DNA from: Burkholderiaceae bacterium
GTDB taxonomy: Bacteria > Pseudomonadota > Gammaproteobacteria > Burkholderiales > Burkholderiaceae
Length of the DNA: 45,394 nucleotides
Assembly: GCA_028871175.1 (NCBI GenBank)
Contig: JAGWNU010000008.1
Coordinates: 1 to 45,394, forward strand
Direction: 5' to 3'
A program made the position numbers and the translations under genes. This document shows positions 34,667 through 43,065 of this stretch, in pieces. The notes beneath the pieces are model-generated. The model made no database searches, was not told where the DNA came from, and saw only the letters and a list, made by a program, of their open reading frames with translations. Within the stretch, counting starts at the first letter, position 1; the number at the start of each line of letters is the position of its first letter.

Positions 34667-35464
34667 ATGAGCCAAATCGTCTTTATCACCGGCGCCTCCA
34701 GCGGCATCGGCCAGGCACTGGCGCGACAGTATGCTGCGCAAGGCGCCACGCTCGCGCTCGTCGCCCGGCGTGTCGACGTGCTCGACGACTTCGTACGAAC
34801 CCTGCCGGCCGCCATCCAGGGCCGCTGTCATTGCTTTGCGGCCGACGTGCGCAGCGCGCAGTCGATGCGCGAGGCGGCGCAGGCCTGCATCGCCAGGGCG
34901 GGCGTTCCTGACGTCGTCATCGCCAATGCCGGCATCTCGGTCGGCACCGACCTGCGGGAACCCGGCGACCTGGCCGCTTTCTCCGCCGTCATGGACACCA
35001 ACTGGATGGGCACGCTCAACACCTTCCAGCCGTTTGTCGCGCCGATGCTGGCACGGAGCAAACCGGGCCGCCCGGGTGGAACGCTGGTCGGCATTGCCAG
35101 CGTGGCGGGCGTGCGCGGGTTGCCTGGCGCGGCGGCATACAGTGCATCGAAATCGGCGGTGATCAAGCTGATGGAGAGCCTGCGCGTGGAACTTGGCCCG
35201 CGCGGCCTGCGCGTGGTGACGATTGCCCCAGGCTATATCCGCACGCCGATGACGGAGCACAACCCCTATCCGATGCCGTTCCTGATGCCGGTGGACCGCT
35301 TTGCACAGAAAGCCGCGCACGCCATCGAACGCGGCGTGCGCTTCACGGTGCTGCCTTGGCAGATGGGCATCGTGGCCAAATTGCTGCACGTGCTGCCGCG
35401 CTGGCTGTATGACCTCGCGTTCGCGCGCGCGCCGCGCAAACCCCGCAAGCCTGAGATTTCGTGA
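34667..35464 (+). CDS. Short-chain dehydrogenase/reductase
   Basis: A protein of 265 residues. The nucleotide-binding motif GASSGIG is at the N-terminus (from residue 9), followed by NAGIS, a catalytic serine in GIASVAG and YSASKSA (Tyr and Lys of the active site). The C-terminal 30 residues are basic with hydrophobic patches (LPRWLYDLAFARAPRKPRKP), which may touch the membrane. It oxidises or reduces a substrate hydroxyl or carbonyl with NAD(P); the substrate is unknown. Its stop overlaps the start of the cobalamin-binding gene, so the two are co-translated. Confidence 0.87.
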   Translation: MSQIVFITGASSGIGQALARQYAAQGATLALVARRVDVLDDFVRTLPAAIQGRCHCFAADVRSAQSMREAAQACIARAGVPDVVIANAGISVGTDLREPGDLAAFSAVMDTNWMGTLNTFQPFVAPMLARSKPGRPGGTLVGIASVAGVRGLPGAAAYSASKSAVIKLMESLRVELGPRGLRVVTIAPGYIRTPMTEHNPYPMPFLMPVDRFAQKAAHAIERGVRFTVLPWQMGIVAKLLHVLPRWLYDLAFARAPRKPRKPEIS

Positions 35465-36309
35465 TGATGCTGACCGACGCGCAGGGCCACGTTCACCGCC
35501 CTGTCGACACCACGCCGCGCATCGCAAGCCTGGTGCCTTCGATTACCGATCTGCTGTTTTCGCTCGATCTGGGCGACCAGCTCGTCGCCCGCACCGGCTT
35601 TTGCATCCACCCCCGCGACGCGGTGCGCAGCGTCCCCAAGGTGGGCGGCACCAAGACCGTCAAGCTCGACAGGCTGCGTGAACTGGCGCCCACGCACGTC
35701 ATCGTCAATATCGACGAGAACACCCTGGAGACGGCCGACAAGCTGCGCGCGTTTGTCCCCAACGTCATCGTCACGCACCCGTGCGCCCCCGAAGACAACC
35801 TCGCGCTGTACCAACTGCTGGGCGGCATCTTTCGCCGCGAGGCCGAAGCCCAGAGGCTGACAGATGCGCTCACGCACGAGCTTGACGCACTGCGCGGCCG
35901 CCACTTCCTGCCGCACCGCGTGCTGTACGCCATCTGGCAAGACCCGTGGATGACGGTATCGCGCGACACGTATATCTCGCGCATGCTCAAGCTCATCAAC
36001 TGCCACACGTGGCCGGAAGACGCCGCACCCGTGCAGTGCGGCGTGGAAAAGAGCGGCGACTGCGCGCGTCCCAACCGCCCGGATACGCGCTACCCCACCT
36101 TCCGCTGGAGCGACGATGTCGTGCGCAGCATCGACTGCGTGCTGCTCTCCACCGAGCCCTACAGCTTTACCGAAGAACACGCCGATGCGCTGGAAAAGCA
36201 GATCGGCAAGCCGGTCTACCTCGTCGATGGGGAAATGGTCTCGTGGTATGGCAGCCGGGCGATCGAAGGCGTGCGTTACCTGGGCCAGTTCGCGCGTGAA
36301 CTGCGGTGA
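35464..36309 (+). CDS. BtuF-like cobalamin-binding protein without signal peptide
   Basis: A protein of 281 residues with the helical-backbone metal receptor fold of BtuF/FhuD-type binding proteins (RIASLVPSITDLLFSLDLGDQLVART, VGGTKTVKLDRLRELAPTHVIV). Family members bind vitamin B12 or iron complexes in the periplasm for an ABC importer. Here no signal peptide or lipobox is visible at either start (GTG 35461, ATG 35464), so a cytoplasmic location is likely. No importer genes are adjacent. It is cysteine-rich for this fold, including QCGVEKSGDC. The ligand is not proven. Confidence 0.82.
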   Translation: MMLTDAQGHVHRPVDTTPRIASLVPSITDLLFSLDLGDQLVARTGFCIHPRDAVRSVPKVGGTKTVKLDRLRELAPTHVIVNIDENTLETADKLRAFVPNVIVTHPCAPEDNLALYQLLGGIFRREAEAQRLTDALTHELDALRGRHFLPHRVLYAIWQDPWMTVSRDTYISRMLKLINCHTWPEDAAPVQCGVEKSGDCARPNRPDTRYPTFRWSDDVVRSIDCVLLSTEPYSFTEEHADALEKQIGKPVYLVDGEMVSWYGSRAIEGVRYLGQFARELR

Positions 36310-36330
36310 GCCCTGTGCGATCCACGCAAG

Positions 36331-36360
36331 AAAAAACCCGCCACCTGGCGGGTTCTTTCA
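36331..36360. terminator. Bidirectional Rho-independent terminator
   Basis: A 9-bp perfect stem AACCCGCCA/TGGCGGGTT with a 2-base loop. It has an A-run on the left and a T-rich right side, and serves the convergent cobalamin-binding and ABM-domain genes. Confidence 0.87.
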
Positions 36361-36381
36361 TTGAGGGTGCACGCGCACTCG

Positions 36382-36768
36382 TCAGCGCACAAACCCGTAG
36401 TCATACTCCACCTTGGCGATGCGCAGGTGGTACGCCGCATACCAGCGGTCGCGCCCCATCTTCTGCGCGATCAGGTGGTCAGTCTGGTTCTTCCACTCAC
36501 GGATGGCCTCCAGCGAAGACCAGTACGACACGGTAATGCCCGGCCGCCCCTGTTCGCCTGCCAGTTCATCCCGCACGGATTCGATGCCCAGGAAACCCGG
36601 CATGCCGCGCGCCAGCTCCACCATGCGATCGGCCATGGCGCCGTAGCCGTTGTCGCCGTCGGTGCGCGTGGAGGCGAAGATCACCGCGTAGTAAGGCGCG
36701 GCGGGAGTCTGCGCCGGAAACGGCAGGATGGCGGCGGTGTCGTCGAGAACGTCTTGCTGGTCTGCCAT
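36382..36768 (-). CDS. Antibiotic biosynthesis monooxygenase (ABM) domain protein
   Basis: A 128-residue protein with a small alpha/beta ABM-like barrel (YYAVIFASTR, MVELARGMPGFLGIESVRDE, ITVSYWSSLEAIREWKNQTDHLIAQ). Such domains occur in quinol monooxygenases, heme-degrading enzymes and many uncharacterised proteins. The conserved GFLG and YW segments are present. It starts 20 bp after the MBL-fold gene on the same strand and likely shares its transcript. ATG 36768 was chosen because it matches the domain start. The reaction is unknown. Confidence 0.83.
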   Translation of the reverse strand: MADQQDVLDDTAAILPFPAQTPAAPYYAVIFASTRTDGDNGYGAMADRMVELARGMPGFLGIESVRDELAGEQGRPGITVSYWSSLEAIREWKNQTDHLIAQKMGRDRWYAAYHLRIAKVEYDYGFVR

Positions 36769-36788
36769 GGCGGGATCCGTTGAGAGCG

Positions 36789-37868
36789 TTATGCGGTTGC
36801 GCGGAATCGAACGATACCGTCTGCGCCGGTTTCGCGCACCAATTCTGCGCGATGCCACAGCGCGTGCAGGTGAGCCAGCGCCTCGCCCATCGCGAAGGTC
36901 ATCTGGTGCACGTCGAACTGGCGCTTGAAGATGACGTCGACGATGTCGCGAGCGGACTGCGGCGTGCGCCGGCAGGCAGCCAGCGTGTCGTCCAGGCGAT
37001 CGGCATGGTGCTCGCGCAGTTGGCGGATGCGCGTATGCAGGCCTCGGAAGGGTCGCCCGTGCGAAGGCAGGATCAGCACGTTTTCAGGCAGCGGCTCGTA
37101 CTTGCCGAGCGATTCGAGATACAGCCTCAGCGGATCGGCCTCGGGCTCGAGGTCGAACACGCTCACGTTGGTGGATATGCGCGGCAAGACCATGTCGCCG
37201 GAGATCAGCACATTGGCATCCTCGCTGTAGAGCGCGACATGTTCGGGCGCGTGGCCGAAGCCGGTGATGACGCGCCAGGTGTGAGGGCCGATGGTGACGA
37301 CGTCGCCGTCCATCAGGCGGCGGTAATGACCGGGGACGCTGGGCACGAGGGTGCTGTAGTAATCCTTGCGGTTGCGGATGCGTTCAATGGCATCTTCGTC
37401 CACCAGGCCATGTCGGGCAAAGTGGCTCGCGGCAAACTCGCCGCCCGCATTCGAGGCACCGGTGCCCCCCACCAGCATGCGTGCGAAGGCGTAGTCGCCC
37501 AGGCTCATCCACAGGCGCACATTCCAGCGTTTTCCGTCACCGCCCTCGCACAGCCAGCTCGACAGCCCGACGTGGTCCGGATGGCAATGCGTGACCAGCA
37601 CGCGCAGCACGGGCAGGCCGTCGAGGTGGTTCGCGAAGATGGCTTCCCAATAGCCGCGAATGGCCTCGTGGTTGATACCGCAGTCGACGATCGTCCAGCC
37701 TTCCTGCCCGTCCTGCCGATCCCGCAGCAGCCAGAGGTTGATGTGGTCCAGCGCGAACGGCAGCGGCATGCGCAGCCAGTACATGCCGGGCGCGACTTCA
37801 TACCGCGTGCCGCCTTCGGGCAGGGTGTCGCCAAACGGGTAGTCGAGTTGGTGTTCGAGCGCGTTCAT
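36789..37868 (-). CDS. MBL-fold metallo-hydrolase
   Basis: A protein of 359 residues. The metallo-beta-lactamase zinc motif HCHPDH is at residues 94-99 in LVTHCHPDHVGLS, a second histidine in GFGHAPEHVAL, and a C-terminal winged-helix-like region. Family members include glyoxalase II-like and acyl-CoA thioester hydrolases. ATG 37868 is preferred, as an upstream ATG (37925) would overlap the palindromic operator at 37925-37946. It is divergent from liuR and probably shares the operator with it, suggesting a role in branched-chain acyl-CoA breakdown. That link is inference. Confidence 0.86.
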   Translation of the reverse strand: MNALEHQLDYPFGDTLPEGGTRYEVAPGMYWLRMPLPFALDHINLWLLRDRQDGQEGWTIVDCGINHEAIRGYWEAIFANHLDGLPVLRVLVTHCHPDHVGLSSWLCEGGDGKRWNVRLWMSLGDYAFARMLVGGTGASNAGGEFAASHFARHGLVDEDAIERIRNRKDYYSTLVPSVPGHYRRLMDGDVVTIGPHTWRVITGFGHAPEHVALYSEDANVLISGDMVLPRISTNVSVFDLEPEADPLRLYLESLGKYEPLPENVLILPSHGRPFRGLHTRIRQLREHHADRLDDTLAACRRTPQSARDIVDVIFKRQFDVHQMTFAMGEALAHLHALWHRAELVRETGADGIVRFRATA

Positions 37869-37924
37869 GTGGGTCGTCTTGGTCGCCGCCTGAGGGCAGT
37901 CTGTGCGATTGCGGTTTGACGCCA

Positions 37925-37946
37925 TTGACGCTAACGTTAACGTCAA
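37925..37946. promoter_or_regulatory. LiuR-type operator palindrome, copy 1
   Basis: A 22-bp near-perfect palindrome made of the half-site TTGACGCTAAC and its mirror GTTAACGTCAA, with one mismatched pair. It lies in the region between the divergent MBL-fold and liuR genes and shares its outer TTGACG and CGTCAA with the copy at 38542. An overlapping TTGACG (37916-37921) and TAACGT (37938-37943) with a 16-bp spacer could form a promoter for liuR. Confidence 0.75.
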
Positions 37947-38025
37947 TCTGCCGCCGGTCTTCCATCTTAAGCGAAAACGGAATACCGCTGCCCGGCGCTC
38001 CCGCCATCACACCGTTACCCGCCGT

Positions 38026-38523
38026 ATGCCCGCCTCCACTTCGTCTGCCACCGCCGCGCTTGCCGCCGATCTTGAATCCGGCGCCGCCGGCGAGCAGGCC
38101 GACGCCAGCTTCACCATCACCGATCTCGCGCGCGAATTCGACATCACGCCGCGTGCGATCCGCTTTTATGAAGACCAGGGCCTGCTGGCGCCCGACCGAC
38201 AGGGCCCCGGCGGGCGCCGCCGCGTGTATTCCGCCCGCGAGCGCACGCGCCTGAAGCTGACCTTGCGCGGCAAGCGGCTGGGCCTGTCGCTGGGCGAGAT
38301 CAAGGAGATCCTCGATCTGTACGAATCGCCGCGCGATACGGTGCCGCAGCTCGAGCGCTTCCTGGCCTCGCTGGCACAGCACCGGGCCGTGCTCACGCAG
38401 CAACTGGACGACCTGAACGCCCAACTGGCCGAAATCGACCAGCACGAGCGCCAATGCCGCCATTTGCTGGACGAGGCCCGCGCTGGCAGCGCCAAGCAGC
38501 CGAAGCGACGCACGGCCGCCTGA
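38026..38523 (+). CDS. liuR: MerR family regulator LiuR of branched-chain amino acid catabolism
   Basis: A 165-residue regulator. After about 30 low-complexity residues come the MerR helix-turn-helix (FTITDLAREFDITPRAIRFYEDQGLL, then RRRVYSARERTRLKL) and a long dimerisation coiled coil (QLERFLASLAQHRAVLTQQLDDLNAQLAEI). The chain is short, with no metal-binding cysteines, as in LiuR. LiuR represses leucine and isovalerate degradation genes in proteobacteria (family knowledge), and the next gene is isovaleryl-CoA dehydrogenase. Matching palindromes flank the gene on both sides, which suggests self-regulation. ATG 38026 is the start nearest the conserved domain. Confidence 0.9.
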   Translation: MPASTSSATAALAADLESGAAGEQADASFTITDLAREFDITPRAIRFYEDQGLLAPDRQGPGGRRRVYSARERTRLKLTLRGKRLGLSLGEIKEILDLYESPRDTVPQLERFLASLAQHRAVLTQQLDDLNAQLAEIDQHERQCRHLLDEARAGSAKQPKRRTAA

Positions 38524-38541
38524 TTCCGTAAAGGTACTGAG

Positions 38542-38569
38542 TTGACGTTTACGTAAACGTCAATACAAT
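38542..38569 (+). promoter_or_regulatory. Promoter with embedded LiuR operator (copy 2) for isovaleryl-CoA dehydrogenase
   Basis: A perfect 22-bp palindrome (38542-38563), half-site TTGACGTTTAC and its mirror GTAAACGTCAA. Its first six bases are a -35 box, TTGACG. After exactly 16 bases comes the -10 box TACAAT (38564-38569). A protein bound to the palindrome would cover the spacer and -35, consistent with repression. The transcript would start about 105 bp before the dehydrogenase ATG. Confidence 0.9.
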
Positions 38570-38679
38570 ACGCAGCACCGTTCCGGCGCCGGAGCGCGTG
38601 CCCAATGCGATGCACGTCACGACGCCGAGCCTGTTACCCAGACACATCAGCGGCCCGAGCCGCGCCCAAGGAGACCACC

Positions 38680-39861
38680 ATGATTGAACTGCCCGGCCTG
38701 AAATTCGACTTGGGCGACGACATCGAGATGCTGCGTTCGGCCGTGCGCGACTGGGCGCAGACCGAGCTGGCACCGCGTGCGGGAGACATCGACCGTACCG
38801 ACCAGTTCCCGATGGACGCCTGGCGCAAGATGGGCGAACTGGGTGTGCTCGGCATCACCGTGGCCGAGGAGTACGGCGGCGCCAACATGGGGTATCTGGC
38901 GCACATGATCGCCATGGAAGAAATCAGCCGGGCGTCGGCGTCGGTCGGCCTGTCGTATGGCGCGCACTCGAACCTGTGCGTGAACCAGATCCATCGCAAC
39001 GGCACGGCGGCCCAGAAGGCCAGGTACCTGCCCAAGCTGGTGTCCGGCGAGTGGGTGGGCGCCCTGGCGATGAGCGAACCGAATGCCGGCTCCGACGTCG
39101 TCAGCATGAAGCTGCGCGCGGAGCTCAAGGGCGACCGCTACGTGCTCAACGGCACCAAGATGTGGATCACCAATGGCCCCGACTGCGACGTGCTGGTCGT
39201 CTACGCCAAGACCGAGCCGGAACTGGGCGCGCGCGGCATGACGGCATTCATCGTCGAAAAGGGCATGAAGGGCTTCTCGGTGGCGCAGAAGCTGGACAAG
39301 CTTGGCATGCGCGGCTCCCACACGGGCGAGCTGGTATTCGAGAACGTGGAAGTGCCGGTGGAGAACATCCTCGGCCAGGAAAACGGCGGCACCAAGGTGC
39401 TGATGAGCGGGCTGGACTACGAGCGCGCCGTGCTCTCCGGCGGCCCGGTCGGCATCATGCAGGCGTGCATGGACGTGGTCACGCCGTACATCCACGACCG
39501 CAAGCAGTTCGGCCAGAGCATTGGCGAATTCCAGCTCATCCAGGGCAAGATGGCCGACATGTACACCACGCTGCAGGCGTGCCGCGCATACCTTTACACG
39601 GTCGGCAAGAACCTCGACTCGCTGGGCCGCGACCACGTGCGCCAGGTGCGCAAAGACTGCGCGGGCGTCATTCTCTACACCGCCGAAAAAGCCACCTGGA
39701 TGGCCGGCGAGGCGATCCAGATCCTGGGTGGCAACGGTTATATCAATGAGTACCCGGTCGGCCGCCTCTGGCGCGATGCGAAGCTGTACGAGATCGGCGC
39801 CGGCACGTCGGAAATCCGCCGCATGCTGATCGGCCGGGAACTGTACGCCGAAACGATGTAA
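38680..39861 (+). CDS. liuA: Isovaleryl-CoA dehydrogenase
   Basis: A 393-residue FAD acyl-CoA dehydrogenase that oxidises isovaleryl-CoA to 3-methylcrotonyl-CoA in leucine breakdown. Its full length matches the family. Visible motifs are [10 protein letters not shown] (substrate/FAD site), [32 protein letters not shown] with E248 in the position used as catalytic base by isovaleryl-CoA dehydrogenases, and the C-terminal [25 protein letters not shown] lies 7 bases before ATG 38680. It is preceded by the LiuR-type operator promoter and followed by aceK. Confidence 0.92.
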   Translation: MIELPGLKFDLGDDIEMLRSAVRDWAQTELAPRAGDIDRTDQFPMDAWRKMGELGVLGITVAEEYGGANMGYLAHMIAMEEISRASASVGLSYGAHSNLCVNQIHRNGTAAQKARYLPKLVSGEWVGALAMSEPNAGSDVVSMKLRAELKGDRYVLNGTKMWITNGPDCDVLVVYAKTEPELGARGMTAFIVEKGMKGFSVAQKLDKLGMRGSHTGELVFENVEVPVENILGQENGGTKVLMSGLDYERAVLSGGPVGIMQACMDVVTPYIHDRKQFGQSIGEFQLIQGKMADMYTTLQACRAYLYTVGKNLDSLGRDHVRQVRKDCAGVILYTAEKATWMAGEAIQILGGNGYINEYPVGRLWRDAKLYEIGAGTSEIRRMLIGRELYAETM

Positions 39862-39990
39862 TTGACGGGAACCGGGGGGCCCTAGGCGAAACGGATAAGG
39901 AGCGAATGCAGGACAGCGAAGCCCATACAATCTAGCTTGTTGCCGCTCGCTATCGCTTGTTTTGGCCCCCCTCACCTGCCGCGCACGCCC

Positions 39991-41817
39991 ATGTCCCATT
40001 TCCCCAAGCTGCTCTCGTCGCAAATCGCCTTTGACGTCGCCCGTACGATGCTCGACGGCTTCGACAAGCACTACCGCTTGTTCCGAGAAGTCAGCGTGCA
40101 GGCCAAGACGGCGTTCGAGACAGGGGATTGGGCCGGCCTGCAGCAGTTACAGCGCGACCGCATCGCCTACTACGACGAGCGCGTACGTGAAGCGTCGGTC
40201 ATTCTCGAAGACGAGTACGACGCCGAGAACATCGACGACGAGATCTGGCGCCAGATCAAGCTGCACTTCATCGGCCTGCTGACCAACCACCACCAGCCCG
40301 AGTGCGCCGAGACCTTCTTCAACTCGGTGTGTACGCGCATCCTGCATCGCTCGTACTTCAACAACGACTTCATCTTCGTGCGGCCGGCCATCTCGACGGA
40401 GTACATCGAGAACGAAGAATCCCCGACCAAGCCGACCTACCGCGCCTACTACCCTGGCTCGCGCGAAGGCCTGGGCGACTGCTTCGAGCGCATCGTGCAC
40501 AACTTCCAGCTCGATGCGCCGTTCGAGGACCTGGGCCGCGACATCGGCTACCTGATGCGTGCCGTGGAAGAACACTTCGGCGATTTCCGCATCGCGCCAA
40601 ATTTCCAGATCCACGTGCTGTCGTCGCTGTTCTTCCGCAACACGGCGGCGTACATCATCGGGCGTGTGATCAATGGCGACAGGACATACCCGCTGGCGGT
40701 ACCGATCATGCGCAACGCCGACGGTCAACTGCGTCTCGACACCGTATTGCTGCACACGGAACAGTTGATGATCCTGTTCTCGTTCACGCATTCGTACTTC
40801 ATGGTGGACATGGAGATTCCGTCCGCCTACGTGACGTTCCTGCGTGACCTGATGCCGCGCAAGCCGCGCGCCGAGATCTACACCTCGCTTGGCCTGCAGA
40901 AGCAGGGCAAGAACCTCTTCTACCGCGACTTCCTGCACCACCTGCAGCACTCGTCGGACAAGTTCATCATCGCGCCCGGCATCCGGGGCCTCGTGATGCT
41001 GGTGTTCACGCTGCCCTCGTACCCGTACGTCTTCAAGGTCATCAAGGACACCTTCCCGCCGCCCAAGGAAACCACGCGCGAGCAGATCAAGGGCAAGTAC
41101 CAGCTCGTCAAGCGGCACGACCGCGTGGGCCGCATGGCCGATACGCTCGAGTATTCCGACGTGGCCTTCCCGCTCTCGCGCTTTGATGAGGACCTCATCA
41201 AGGAACTGGAAAAGCATGCGCCGTCGATGGTCGAGTACCAGCGCGCCGAAGACGGCAGCGACGAGATCGTCATCCGCCACGTTTATATCGAGCGCCGCAT
41301 GACGCCGCTGAACATCTGGCTGCACGAAGGCACCGACGCGCAAGTCGAGCACGGCATCATCGAATACGGCAACGCCATCAAGGAACTGATCGCGGCAAAC
41401 ATCTTCCCCGGCGACATGCTGTACAAGAACTTTGGCGTGACGCGCCACGGCCGCGTGGTCTTCTATGACTACGACGAGATCGAATACCTCACCGACTGCA
41501 ACATCCGCCACGTGCCACAGCCGCGCAATGAAGAGGAGGAAATGTCCGGCGAGGTCTGGTACAGCGTGGGCCCGCACGACATCTTCCCCGAGACGTACCG
41601 CACCTTCCTGCTGGGCGACGCCCGCGTGCGCGAGGCCTTCCTCAAGCACCACGCGGATTTTTTCGATCCGGCCATGTGGCAGGCATACAAGGACCGCCTG
41701 CTCTCCGGACAGACGCACGACTTCTACGCATATGACGCGAGCGAACGCTTCGTCAATCGATACGGCGCCGGTGCACAGACCACCGCAGCAACACCGCTGC
41801 GGCGCGTCGCCGCCTAA
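39991..41817 (+). CDS. aceK: Isocitrate dehydrogenase kinase/phosphatase
   Basis: A bifunctional enzyme that switches isocitrate dehydrogenase off by phosphorylation and on by dephosphorylation, directing carbon to the glyoxylate bypass. At 608 residues it is slightly longer than E. coli AceK (578). The ATP-binding segment [22 protein letters not shown] is present, as is the catalytic region with [10 protein letters not shown]. In enteric bacteria aceK follows aceBA. Here it follows isovaleryl-CoA dehydrogenase, an order recurring in Ralstonia and Burkholderia, and acetyl-CoA from leucine breakdown makes this sensible. A -10-like TACAAT at 39926-39931 might give it its own promoter. Confidence 0.95.
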   Translation: MSHFPKLLSSQIAFDVARTMLDGFDKHYRLFREVSVQAKTAFETGDWAGLQQLQRDRIAYYDERVREASVILEDEYDAENIDDEIWRQIKLHFIGLLTNHHQPECAETFFNSVCTRILHRSYFNNDFIFVRPAISTEYIENEESPTKPTYRAYYPGSREGLGDCFERIVHNFQLDAPFEDLGRDIGYLMRAVEEHFGDFRIAPNFQIHVLSSLFFRNTAAYIIGRVINGDRTYPLAVPIMRNADGQLRLDTVLLHTEQLMILFSFTHSYFMVDMEIPSAYVTFLRDLMPRKPRAEIYTSLGLQKQGKNLFYRDFLHHLQHSSDKFIIAPGIRGLVMLVFTLPSYPYVFKVIKDTFPPPKETTREQIKGKYQLVKRHDRVGRMADTLEYSDVAFPLSRFDEDLIKELEKHAPSMVEYQRAEDGSDEIVIRHVYIERRMTPLNIWLHEGTDAQVEHGIIEYGNAIKELIAANIFPGDMLYKNFGVTRHGRVVFYDYDEIEYLTDCNIRHVPQPRNEEEEMSGEVWYSVGPHDIFPETYRTFLLGDARVREAFLKHHADFFDPAMWQAYKDRLLSGQTHDFYAYDASERFVNRYGAGAQTTAATPLRRVAA

Positions 41818-41838
41818 CCCTCTACACGACGGAACACC

Positions 41839-42519
41839 ATGCCGCATCGCATCAAGGAACTCTTCGACAACAACCGGAAGTGGGTCGACCGCGTCAACGC
41901 CGAAGACCCCGCTTTCTTCTCGCATCTGGCCAACCAGCAGAATCCGGAATACCTCTGGATCGGCTGCTCTGACTCGCGCGTGCCCGCGAACCAGATCATC
42001 GGCCTGCCGCCGGGCGAGGTGTTCGTCCATCGCAATATTGCCAACGTGGTGGTGCACTCCGACCTGAACTGCCTGTCGGTGCTGCAGTTTGCGGTGGAGG
42101 TGCTGAAGATCCGCCACATCACGGTGGTGGGCCACTACGGCTGCTCGGGCGTGAAGGCCGCGCTGACCAAGCAGCGCTTCGGGCTGGCGGATAACTGGAT
42201 TCGTCACGTGCGCGACGTGGCGGAGCAGCATGACGCGTATCTCGGCACGGTGATCCGCGAGCAGGATCAGCATGACCGGCTGTGCGAGCTGAACGTGATC
42301 CACCAGGTCAACAACGTGTGCCTGACGACGATCGTGCAGGACGCGTGGGATCGCGGTCAGCCGCTGACGGTGCATGGGTGGATTTACGGCGTGAAGGACG
42401 GGATGTTGCGCAACCTGGGCATGGCGGCGAGTTCCAATGAGGAACTGCATGCCCAGCTTGCCGATGCCTGGTTGAACTACGGCAAGGATGGGAGTGTGCC
42501 GAGTCCGGTGGGGTTTTGA
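41839..42519 (+). CDS. can: Beta-class carbonic anhydrase
   Basis: A 226-residue zinc enzyme that interconverts CO2 and bicarbonate. The zinc ligands are C43 and D45 with R47 in GCSDSRVP, and H99 and C102 in GHYGCSGV, so the site is complete and of the type II E. coli Can style. No signal peptide is seen. It begins 21 bp after aceK, suggesting co-transcription. Bicarbonate supply fits the biotin carboxylases of leucine degradation (methylcrotonyl-CoA carboxylase); that role is inference. The inverted-repeat element begins just after its stop. Confidence 0.95.
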   Translation: MPHRIKELFDNNRKWVDRVNAEDPAFFSHLANQQNPEYLWIGCSDSRVPANQIIGLPPGEVFVHRNIANVVVHSDLNCLSVLQFAVEVLKIRHITVVGHYGCSGVKAALTKQRFGLADNWIRHVRDVAEQHDAYLGTVIREQDQHDRLCELNVIHQVNNVCLTTIVQDAWDRGQPLTVHGWIYGVKDGMLRNLGMAASSNEELHAQLADAWLNYGKDGSVPSPVGF

Positions 42520-42528
42520 ATTTTGGGG

Positions 42529-42999
42529 TCTGTTTGGTTTTTTGTTGGTGGTGCATCCCTTGTTTCATTCCCTGCCGGGGCTGACTCACTTTCTTTGTCT
42601 TGCCAAAGAAAGTAAGCAAAGAAAGGCGCGCCATCTAGGGCTCCAACGGCTAAACCATCGACCACGAGTGCAGTAGAAGACGGCAGCACGGCGCGAAGCA
42701 AAGCGAGCAACACTGCAACAAACAAGAGCCACTCGGGCCCGCACACCAACGGTTCGGCCGTTGACGTACCTGCCCTGGATGGCGCCTTGCATTTTTGTAA
42801 GCGGGCGGAAGAAAGATGGGGAACTGTCTGAGCGCAGCGAGGTTTCCCCATCTCCGACCGGTTACGAAAATTCAAGGAGGGGGTCGCCATCTTGGGCGCG
42901 CCTTTCTTTTGCCTGCTTTTCTTTGGTGAGACAAAGAAAAGTAGGTCGTGCCCGGCCGGGTACGAAATAGGGGTGAACCACCAACAACAACCCCAACAG
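42529..42999. repeat. About 470-bp element with long imperfect terminal inverted repeats
   Basis: The left arm (about 42529-42632) and the right arm (about 42895-42999) are inverted copies. Each contains TTGTTGGTGGT near its outer end and a CAAAGAAA-bearing hairpin followed by AAAGAAAGGCGCGCC at its inner end. Each arm holds its own 10-bp hairpin (42588-42613 and 42916-42941, loop 6). The core of about 260 bp holds a further hairpin (42814-42853). Reading outward from either end gives a similar peptide (LLVVHP then FLCL and KExxQ). No transposase is present. It resembles dispersed intergenic repeats seen in beta-proteobacteria and is probably a non-autonomous or domesticated mobile element. 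Exact ends and target duplications were not defined. Confidence 0.8.
42814..42853. repeat. Core hairpin of the inverted-repeat element
   Basis: The arms AGATGGGGAA and TTCCCCATCT (10-bp perfect stem) flank a 20-base loop containing TGTCTGAGCGCAGCGAG. There is no T-run after the stem, so it is not a typical terminator, though it could act as one weakly. Confidence 0.7.
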
Positions 43000-43065
43000 C
43001 GAGAGACACACAAACCCTGCACCAACAGTGCAGAACATGTCGCAAGCACACATCAGGAGATCGCA

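Noticed and set aside
40147-42450. A 767-codon open frame on the minus strand opposite aceK and can
   Set aside because: It spans two well-supported genes and their gap, and its composition is that of an antisense shadow.
42477-43049. Possible small proteins encoded across the inverted-repeat element on both strands
   Set aside because: The same peptide pattern arises from both inverted arms, there is no ribosome binding site, and the frames run into flanking genes. It is better explained as a repeat.
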